Source of the DNA: UBA4615 sp044371545
Lineage (GTDB): Bacteria; Pseudomonadota; Gammaproteobacteria; Burkholderiales; Burkholderiaceae_E
Direction of reading: 5' to 3'
Assembly (NCBI GenBank): GCA_044371545.1
Contig: JBILTM010000161.1
Span: 1 to 12,344, forward strand
DNA length: 12,344 nucleotides
Part shown: positions 6,624 through 11,190 of the stretch, one piece after another
Layout: the number at the start of each line of letters is the position of its first letter
Position numbering within the stretch: the first letter of the stretch is position 1
Translations under genes and position numbers: made by a program
Notes under the pieces: generated by a model
What the model was told of the DNA's origin: nothing
The model's database searches: none
Seen by the model: the letters and a program-made list of their open reading frames with translations, nothing else

Positions 6624-7457
6624 TCAGGCGAGCAGCGCCTCGGCGAGCGCCGCGCGCGTCGCGGCGTCGACGCCGTTCGCGTCGAGCCAGCCCGCGAGCG
6701 AGCCGTGCGTGCGCTCGGCGGTGCGCAGCGCGGTGTCGAGGAACTCCGGGCGCACGCTCGCGATGGTCACGATCGCGCCCATCTCGCGTGCGCTCGGGCG
6801 CACCTCGGACATCGCGAGCAGCCGCTCGGCGAGCACCTCGGGCGGCTGGCGGCGGCCGCTCTCCAGGTAGTCCTCGACGATCGCCTCGCGCGGCACGTCG
6901 AGCGCGGCGAGCAGCATCGCGACGACGAAGCCGGTGCGGTCCTTGCCGGCGGTGCAGTGGACGAGCAGCCGCGTCTCTTCCAGGGTGCCCGTCGTCGGCG
7001 GCCCGCCGGACGGTGCCCCGGCGGCCAGCCGGCGCGCGGCTTCCCGGACCGCGCCGCCGAGCGCACCGGGCATCCGCGCGTAGGTGTCGACCATCCAGCG
7101 GTGCGCGCCGTCGGCGTCGAAGTCCGCGGCGCCGAGCTGCACCCGCCAGCCGCCCGCGCGCACCGCCTGCAGGTCCGGCATCACGTCGAAGGTCAGCGTC
7201 TCGCGCGGGGCGGCGTCCGGCCAGCGCGTCGGCATCGAGGTGCGCTCGTCATCGCGGCGCAGGTCGAGCACCGTGCCGATCTCCAGCCGCGCGAGCGCCG
7301 CGAGGTCGGCGTCCGTCAGCCGGTGCAGCGCGTCGGAGCGGAACACGCGGCGCGCTCGCAGCCGCCGGCCGTCTGCGGCGGGCAGGGGGGCGACGCTGCG
7401 GAAGTTCGGGGCGCCCGCGAGGATCGGGGCGGCGAGGTCGTCGGTCGGGCGGCTCAT
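6624..7457 (-). CDS. Tyrosine/phosphoinositide-type P-loop phosphatase (MptpB/LipA-like)
   Basis: A 277-aa member of the protein tyrosine/serine phosphatase family that includes mycobacterial MptpB and Listeria LipA. Seen are the N-terminal block APNFRSVAPL (16-25, compare family NFRDLGG), VFRSDALHRLTDADLAAL (38-55), GTVLDLRRDDER (61-72) and the catalytic P-loop H167-C168-TAGKD-R174-TG. Cys168 is the nucleophile and Arg174 binds phosphate. The Lys and Asp inside the loop are the pattern linked to phosphoinositide as well as phosphotyrosine activity in MptpB and LipA. There is no signal peptide, so the protein is likely cytosolic unless exported by an unseen route. The segment 146-160 (SGG-PPTTGT) is a low-complexity insert before the P-loop. 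The start ATG 7457 is the first Met in a sensible position; there is no clear Shine-Dalgarno, but GACAAT lies 6 nt upstream. The substrate is unknown. Confidence 0.9.
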   Translation of the reverse strand: MSRPTDDLAAPILAGAPNFRSVAPLPAADGRRLRARRVFRSDALHRLTDADLAALARLEIGTVLDLRRDDERTSMPTRWPDAAPRETLTFDVMPDLQAVRAGGWRVQLGAADFDADGAHRWMVDTYARMPGALGGAVREAARRLAAGAPSGGPPTTGTLEETRLLVHCTAGKDRTGFVVAMLLAALDVPREAIVEDYLESGRRQPPEVLAERLLAMSEVRPSAREMGAIVTIASVRPEFLDTALRTAERTHGSLAGWLDANGVDAATRAALAEALLA

Positions 7458-7463
7458 CCCGGG

Positions 7464-7469
7464 ATTGTC
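7464..7469 (-). promoter_or_regulatory. Weak -10-like box GACAAT, 6 nt before the phosphatase ATG
   Basis: GACAAT (7469 down to 7464, minus strand) matches 4 of 6 consensus positions and is followed by CCCGGG and then ATG 7457. Alone it would not merit a call. It is listed because the box-to-ATG distance is the same 6 nt as at rhodanese, marR and the BepA-like gene. The gene could instead be read through from marR, 31 nt upstream. Confidence 0.22.
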
Positions 7470-7488
7470 GCACCCGGCGCGCGGCGGC

Positions 7489-7989
7489 TCAGCGGGCGGG
7501 GTCGTCCTCGCCCAGCCGCGCGAGCCCGTCGTCGATCAGCGCGTGCAGCGCCGCGACCCGCTCGACACCGAGCGTCGCGTTCAGCTCGAGCTGCGCCTTC
7601 TTCCAGTGCCGCCGCGCCTCGGCCTGCTTCGCGCGGCCCGCGGCGGTCGCCTCGATCCGGCGGCTGCGCGCGTCGTCACCGGGGCCCTGGACGACCCAGC
7701 CCTGCTCGATGAGCACCTGCAGGTTGCGCGTCAGCGTCGACGCGTCGAGCCCCATCGCGCGCGCCAGCTCGGCCGGGCGCACCGGCTCGCTCGAGACGAT
7801 CGCCGACAGCAAAGAGAACTGGGTGCCCTTGAGCCCGGCGCGGGCGAAGTGCCCGTCGTAGTGGCGCGCGACGGCACGCAGCAGCTGGCGCAGCTTGAAG
7901 TTCGTGCAGCCCCGCGGCGCGGCCTCGGGGGCGGCGGGCGGTGCGTCCGGTGACCGGACGGGAGCGGTGCGTGCGGCGGTCGGGGGCAT
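7489..7989 (-). CDS. MarR-family transcriptional regulator
   Basis: A 166-aa winged-helix MarR repressor. After a disordered Ala/Pro-rich tail (1-26) comes the dimerisation helix starting at GCTNFKLRQLLRAV (27-40), then HYDGHFARAGLKGTQFSLLSAI (43-64). The wHTH follows, with PAELARAMGLDASTLTRNLQVL (72-93, recognition helix about 83-93) and the wing GPGDDARSRRIEAT (102-115, with the family's Asp-x-Arg-x-Arg). Cys28 is the only cysteine. MarR proteins bind palindromes as dimers and release DNA on binding phenolic or CoA-thioester ligands or on oxidation. ATG 7989 is preferred over in-frame upstream Mets because the upstream codons would run through the operator palindrome, and a TACAAT -10 box ends 6 nt before it. 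It is divergent from the MATE-thioesterase pair, which it most likely represses along with itself. Confidence 0.91.
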   Translation of the reverse strand: MPPTAARTAPVRSPDAPPAAPEAAPRGCTNFKLRQLLRAVARHYDGHFARAGLKGTQFSLLSAIVSSEPVRPAELARAMGLDASTLTRNLQVLIEQGWVVQGPGDDARSRRIEATAAGRAKQAEARRHWKKAQLELNATLGVERVAALHALIDDGLARLGEDDPAR

Positions 7990-7995
7990 CGTGCT

Positions 7996-8001
7996 ATTGT
8001 A
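7996..8001 (-). promoter_or_regulatory. marR promoter -10 (TACAAT), leaderless arrangement
   Basis: TACAAT (8001 down to 7996) is a 5-of-6 match, with AGCACG between it and ATG 7989. The predicted start site therefore coincides with the ATG. The box overlaps the left arm of the operator palindrome, so bound MarR would block it. No clear -35 is seen. Confidence 0.5.
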
Positions 8002-8024
8002 GCTGCAAACGTTGCAGCTACACA
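7997..8024 (+). promoter_or_regulatory. Candidate promoter of the MATE-thioesterase unit
   Basis: TTGTAG (7997-8002) as -35 and TACACA (8019-8024) as -10 are separated by 16 nt. Both hexamers are only moderate matches. Almost the entire operator palindrome lies across this span, the standard geometry for steric repression. The expected start site near 8031 gives a leader of about 36 nt without a visible Shine-Dalgarno. An imperfect inverted repeat (8025-8040, CGTT...AACG ends) follows directly. Confidence 0.4.
7998..8022. promoter_or_regulatory. 25-bp perfect inverted repeat: probable MarR operator
   Basis: TGTAGCTGCAA (7998-8008) and TTGCAGCTACA (8012-8022) are exact reverse complements around the 3-nt spacer ACG. 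An 11-bp perfect arm is far beyond chance in a 77-bp intergenic gap. The site lies between marR and the MATE gene and overlaps promoter boxes on both strands. The AT-containing arms contrast with the GC-rich surroundings. Its size and symmetry fit a MarR dimer operator controlling both directions. Confidence 0.82.
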
Positions 8025-8066
8025 CGTTCCCGCGGAAACGCATCGACCCCACGCCGACCCGATCCC

Positions 8067-9482
8067 ATGTCGCTCGTCACCGGCCCGATCCTGCCGACCC
8101 TGCTGCGCCTCGCCGCGCCGAACGTGGTCGCGATGTCGATGTCGGTGCTCGTCGGCATCGCCGAGACCCGCTACGTCGGCCTGCTCGGCACCGCGCCGCT
8201 CGCCGCGATGGCGATCGTGTTCCCGTTCGCGATGCTCGTCCAGATGATGTCGGCCGGCGCGATGGGCGGGGGCGTGTCGTCGGCGGTCGCGCGCGCGCTC
8301 GGCGCGAAGGATCCGGCGCGCGCGCGCACGCTCGCGCTGCACGCGGTCGTCATCGGCACGGTGGCGGGGCTCGCGACGACGGTGCTGTTCCTCGTGTTCG
8401 GCCCGGCGCTCTACCACGCGCTCGGCGGCCGCGGCGAGGTGCTCGACGAGGCGGTGCGCTACTCGGCCGTGCTGTTCTGGGGCGCGGTCGCGATCTGGCT
8501 GGTGAACACGCTCGCCTCGATCCTGCGGGGCACCGGCGACATGCGCGTGCCGTCGCTCGTGCTGCTCGTCGTGTCGGTGCTGCAGATCCTGGTCGGCGGC
8601 GCGCTCGGCCTCGGCTTCGGGCCGATCCCGCGGCTCGGCATGCCCGGCGTCGCGATCGGCCAGCTGGTCGCATTCGGCGCGGGCACCGCGTTCCTGCTGT
8701 GGTGGCTCGCGAGCGGCCGCGCGCGGATCCGGCTCGGATGGCGAGGCGTCGCGCTGCGCGGCGAACTGTTCGCCGACATCCTGAAGGTCGGCGCGCTCGC
8801 CTGCCTGTCGCCGGTGCAGTCGGTGCTGACGGTGCTGATCTTCACCGCGCTCGTCGCGCGCGTCGGCGTCGACGCGCTCGCCGGCTACGGCATCGGCCAG
8901 CGGCTCGAGTTCCTGCTGATCCCGATCGCGTTCGGCATCGGCGTCGCGTCGGTGCCGATGGTCGGCATGGCGATCGGCGCCGGCGACGTGGCGCGCGCGC
9001 GCCGCGTCGCGTGGACCGCGGCGAGCGTGTCGGCGGTGATGCTCGGCGCGCTGGGCGCGGTGGTGTCGATCGCGCCGGACCTCTGGGCGCGCCTGTTCAC
9101 CTCGGACGAGGCGGTGCTCGAGCACGCGCGCTCGTACCTGCGCTGGGCGGGCCCCGCGTTCGCGGCCTTCGGCTTCGGGCTCACGCTCTACTTCGCCTCG
9201 CAGGGCTCGGGCAAGGTGCTCGGCCCGGTGCTCGCCGCCACGCTGCGGCTCGCGGTGGTCGCGCTCGCCGGCGCCTGGCTCGGCGCGCAGGGCGCGCCCC
9301 CGTGGCAGTACTTCGCGCTGGTCGCCGTCGCCATGGTCGTCTACGGCGCGGGCACCGCCGCGGCGGTGCGCCTCACCCGCTGGGAGGCGGGACGCGGGCC
9401 GGCATCTGCGACGCCGTCGTCCCCGACCCCGTCGCGTCCCGCCCCCGTCGCGGCCGAGCCCGCGAAGCCGATCGCGCCATGA
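8067..9482 (+). CDS. MATE-family multidrug efflux transporter
   Basis: A 471-aa inner-membrane transporter of the MATE superfamily, which expels organic cations, drugs or metabolites in exchange for Na+ or H+. The N-terminus PILPTLLRLAAPNVVAMSMSVLVG (7-30, in parts) and the AETRYVGLLGTAPLAAMAIVFP segment are typical of the first two helices. GGGVSSAVARALGAKDPARA in the first lobe is mirrored by GVASVPMVGMAIGAGDVARARR in the second, the usual internal duplication. Twelve hydrophobic segments can be traced. The C-terminus from about 446 is a hydrophilic Ala/Pro/Ser tail. ATG 8067 is the natural start before helix 1; no Shine-Dalgarno is visible. The gene is divergent from marR across a shared operator, and its stop overlaps the start of the thioesterase gene (ATGA), so the two are coupled. 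The exported compound is not predictable from sequence alone. Confidence 0.94.
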   Translation: MSLVTGPILPTLLRLAAPNVVAMSMSVLVGIAETRYVGLLGTAPLAAMAIVFPFAMLVQMMSAGAMGGGVSSAVARALGAKDPARARTLALHAVVIGTVAGLATTVLFLVFGPALYHALGGRGEVLDEAVRYSAVLFWGAVAIWLVNTLASILRGTGDMRVPSLVLLVVSVLQILVGGALGLGFGPIPRLGMPGVAIGQLVAFGAGTAFLLWWLASGRARIRLGWRGVALRGELFADILKVGALACLSPVQSVLTVLIFTALVARVGVDALAGYGIGQRLEFLLIPIAFGIGVASVPMVGMAIGAGDVARARRVAWTAASVSAVMLGALGAVVSIAPDLWARLFTSDEAVLEHARSYLRWAGPAFAAFGFGLTLYFASQGSGKVLGPVLAATLRLAVVALAGAWLGAQGAPPWQYFALVAVAMVVYGAGTAAAVRLTRWEAGRGPASATPSSPTPSRPAPVAAEPAKPIAP

Positions 9483-10303
9483 CCGACCCCCACGCCGCCC
9501 CCCATCCCCTCGACGCCGCGATCGCCCTCGAGCTGCTCGGCGACGGTCGCTTCCGCGGTGCGCCGCACCCCGCCTGGGCCAACATGGTCGGGCCGTTCGG
9601 CGGCATCACCGCCGCGACGCTGCTCAATGCCGTGCTCGCGCATCCCGAACGGCTCGGCGAGCCGGTCGCCCTCACGGTCAACTTCGCCGGCGCGCTCGCC
9701 GACGGGCCGTTCGAGATCGACGCGCGCGCGGTGCGCACCGGGCGCAGCGTCCAGCACTGGATCGTCGAGCAGCGGCAGGGCGGCGAGGTCGCGTCGACCG
9801 CCACCGTGGTGCTCGCGGTGCGGCGGGACACCTGGGCCGCCGCCGAGGCCGCGATGCCTGTCGTCCCGCCCGCCGAGGCGGTCGCGGTCACGCCGCGCTT
9901 CGCGAAGGTCGAGTGGCCGAAGCGCTACGAGATGCGCTTCCACGCCGGCCCCTGGCCCGACTTGAGCGTCGACGCCGAGCTGCCCGACTCGGAAAGTGTG
10001 GTGTGGGTCCGCGACGAGCCGCCGCGCCCGCTCGACGCGGTCTCGCTCGCCGCGATCTGCGACGTCTTCTATCCGCGCACGTTCCGCCGTCGCCAGCGCT
10101 TCGTGCCCGCGGGCACGGTGACCCTCACCACGCACTTCCACGCCGGCGCGGCCGAGCTCGCCGAGCAGGGCACGCGGCCGGTGCTCGGCGTCGCACGCGG
10201 GTTGCGCTACGCGAAGGGCTTCTTCGACCAGCGCGCGGAGGTCTGGAGCGACGCCGGGCGGCTGCTCGCGAGCTCGACGCAGTCGGTCTGGTTCAAGGAG
10301 TAG
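9479..10303 (+). CDS. TesB-like double-hotdog acyl-CoA thioesterase
   Basis: A 274-aa thioesterase-family protein with two hotdog halves. The first half has HPAWANMVGPFGGITAATLLNAVL (30-53, in parts), the helix-capping glycine block of TesB-like enzymes, and RTGRSVQHWIVEQRQGGEVASTATVVLA. The second half has AAICDVFYPRTF (191-202), TVTLTTHFHAG (213-223) and LLASSTQSVWF (262-272). Asp195, Thr217 or Thr218, and Gln268 sit where the TesB Asp-Thr-Gln catalytic set is expected, so the enzyme looks active. The chemistry is hydrolysis of an acyl-CoA to free acid and CoA in the cytosol; chain or ring specificity cannot be read. ATG 9479 overlaps the MATE stop by ATGA, which implies translational coupling. 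Co-expression with an efflux pump under a MarR regulator suggests that the acid released may be exported (inference). Confidence 0.88.
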   Translation: MTDPHAAPHPLDAAIALELLGDGRFRGAPHPAWANMVGPFGGITAATLLNAVLAHPERLGEPVALTVNFAGALADGPFEIDARAVRTGRSVQHWIVEQRQGGEVASTATVVLAVRRDTWAAAEAAMPVVPPAEAVAVTPRFAKVEWPKRYEMRFHAGPWPDLSVDAELPDSESVVWVRDEPPRPLDAVSLAAICDVFYPRTFRRRQRFVPAGTVTLTTHFHAGAAELAEQGTRPVLGVARGLRYAKGFFDQRAEVWSDAGRLLASSTQSVWFKE

Positions 10304-10326
10304 GGGCCCGCGGGCGCCCGGGCCCC
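10303..10326 (+). terminator. GC-rich hairpin after the thioesterase gene
   Basis: An 8-bp perfect stem (GGGGCCCG at 10303-10310 with CGGGCCCC at 10319-10326) encloses an 8-nt loop and begins at the last base of the TAG stop codon. No T-tract follows. It is a plausible end of the MATE-thioesterase transcript, perhaps Rho-assisted or acting as a 3' stabiliser. Confidence 0.42.
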
Positions 10327-10483
10327 GGTCGCGCCGTTGTGTCGGCCACGCGACGCCTGGCCCGGTCGAGGCAATTCTTCACGGTCGGCCGACCGTCCGG
10401 CGACTACGCTTGGCGTCCGGTCGCGTGCCTCGTCGGCGCGCGACCGGATCCCCGCGCCGACCTCCGCCCCCGAGCCCCCGACC
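10327..10483. other. Non-coding part of the thioesterase-moaC gap
   Basis: Between the hairpin and the small ORF I see one perfect 16-bp palindrome (10381-10396, listed separately) and a weak -10-like TACGCT at 10405-10410 with no matching -35. The frame of the downstream small ORF stays open through this stretch back to TTG 10337 but has no ATG or Shine-Dalgarno. Nothing else is recognisable. Confidence 0.4.
10381..10396. promoter_or_regulatory. 16-bp perfect palindrome (possible operator)
   Basis: ACGGTCGGCCGACCGT is identical to its reverse complement and lies about 9 nt before the weak TACGCT box upstream of the small ORF. It could be a dimeric regulator site. In GC-rich DNA palindromes are frequent, and no cognate regulator is adjacent, so the assignment is weak. 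Confidence 0.28.
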
Positions 10484-10627
10484 GTGTCCGCACCGCTCCG
10501 ATTCCCCGTCCGGCCCTCCGGCCGCCGCTCCGCGCTCCAGCGCGGCTCGACCCTCGCCCAGCTCGCGATCCTGCTCGCCTCGATCGGCGTGATCGCGCTG
10601 GCCGTGCTGCAGGTGCTGCGGTTCTGA
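10484..10627 (+). CDS. Possible 47-aa single-TM small protein, prepilin-like
   Basis: The frame from GTG 10484 to TGA 10625-10627 encodes a basic, Pro/Arg-rich N-terminal part followed by QRGSTLAQLAILLASIGV and IALAVLQVLRF. The C-terminal 26 residues form one hydrophobic helix and the codons are almost all G/C-ending, like real genes nearby. The pattern Gly, then Ser-Thr-Leu-Ala-Gln, then a long hydrophobic helix with an internal Ile-Gly resembles the class III signal of type IV prepilins (G|FTLIEL...), with Gln in place of the usual Glu5. No globular pilin domain follows. The start is uncertain: there is no ATG, no Shine-Dalgarno, and the frame is open upstream to TTG 10337. It ends 24 nt before the convergent moaC stop. 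It could be a small membrane protein, a decayed pilin remnant, or non-coding. Confidence 0.4.
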   Translation: MSAPLRFPVRPSGRRSALQRGSTLAQLAILLASIGVIALAVLQVLRF

Positions 10628-10651
10628 GCGACCGCGCGGCGCCCGGGCGGC

Positions 10652-11170
10652 TCAGCCCGCCGCCCAGTCCCCCGACTTGCCGCCGCGCTTCTCGAGCAGC
10701 CGCACGTCCGAGATGACCATGCCGCGGTCGACGGCCTTGAGCATGTCGTAGACCGTCAGCAACCCCACCTGCACCGCGGTCAGCGCTTCCATCTCGACGC
10801 CGGTGCGGCCCTCGCATTCCACGGTCGCGGTGCACGCGACCGCGTGCGCGGCCTCGTCGAGCGAGAGGTCGACCGCGACGCGGGTCAGCGCGATCGGGTG
10901 GCACAGCGGGATCAGCTCTGAGGTGCGCTTGGCGCCCTGGATCGCGGCGATGCGCGCCACGCCGAGCACGTCGCCCTTCTTCGCGGTGCCGTCGCGCACC
11001 AGCGTGAAGGTCGCGGGCAACATCGCGATTCGGCCGGTGGCGACCGCCACGCGACGTGTCATGGCCTTGTCCCCGACGTCGACCATGTGGGCGCGGCCCG
11101 CGGCATCGAAGTGGGTCAGCGGCGATCCGGGCGGAGCCGGCGGCGTGTCGCGGGACGAGGAGGCGCTCAT
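10652..11170 (-). CDS. moaC: Cyclic pyranopterin monophosphate synthase MoaC
   Basis: A 172-aa MoaC, which with MoaA converts GTP to cyclic pyranopterin monophosphate, the first step of molybdenum cofactor synthesis, in the cytosol. Seen motifs are LTHFDAAGRAHMVDVGDKA (18-36), KKGDVLGVARIAAIQGAKRTSELIPLCHP (64-92, in parts), VEMEALTAVQVGLLTVYDMLKAVDRGM (125-151, in parts) and the C-terminal LLEKRGGKSG (158-167). Asp142 and Lys145 of YDMLKA are at the positions of the conserved catalytic pair. The first 16 residues are a flexible Ser/Pro-rich extension. The start ATG 11170 precedes the conserved fold by the expected distance. A TATGAT -10 box lies 9 nt upstream and no Shine-Dalgarno is visible, so the mRNA may have almost no leader. 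The gene is divergent from the M48 protease gene with only 20 bp between start codons. No other moa genes are in the window. Confidence 0.96.
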   Translation of the reverse strand: MSASSSRDTPPAPPGSPLTHFDAAGRAHMVDVGDKAMTRRVAVATGRIAMLPATFTLVRDGTAKKGDVLGVARIAAIQGAKRTSELIPLCHPIALTRVAVDLSLDEAAHAVACTATVECEGRTGVEMEALTAVQVGLLTVYDMLKAVDRGMVISDVRLLEKRGGKSGDWAAG

Positions 11171-11178
11171 GGCGCGCC

Positions 11179-11185
11179 TATCATA
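11179..11185. promoter_or_regulatory. Overlapping divergent -10 boxes between moaC and the BepA-like gene
   Basis: The 7-bp core TATCATA reads TATCAT on the plus strand (11179-11184) and TATGAT on the minus strand (11185 down to 11180), both 5-of-6 -10 matches. On the plus side six bases (AGCAAC) separate the box from ATG 11191; on the minus side nine bases separate it from ATG 11170. Start sites at or within about 3 nt of each ATG are predicted. No clear -35 is seen on either side, and any such element would lie inside the opposite coding region. Confidence 0.5.
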
Positions 11186-11190
11186 GCAAC

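Noticed and set aside
5723..7861. 712-codon plus-strand open frame across the Bug, phosphatase and marR genes
   Set aside because: It is an Arg/Ala/Pro-rich shadow running through three well-supported genes on both strands.
7990..8052. N-terminal extension of MarR from in-frame Mets upstream of 7989
   Set aside because: The extra codons translate through the operator palindrome and its promoter, and give a Cys/Asn/Ser-rich segment unlike MarR proteins.
7731..9125. 464-codon minus-strand open frame opposite the MATE gene
   Set aside because: The product is dominated by His/Arg/Asp/Glu repeats with no domain; it is the shadow of the MATE reading frame and also crosses the operator.
10337..10483. 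Upstream extension of the 47-aa ORF to TTG 10337
   Set aside because: There is no ribosome binding site, the residues are Arg/Pro/Ser-rich without pattern, and the stretch contains the 16-bp palindrome and promoter-like box.
11171..11178. GGCGCGCC palindrome in the moaC/BepA-like gap as an operator
   Set aside because: An 8-bp all-GC palindrome is expected often in DNA of this composition and has no further symmetric extension.
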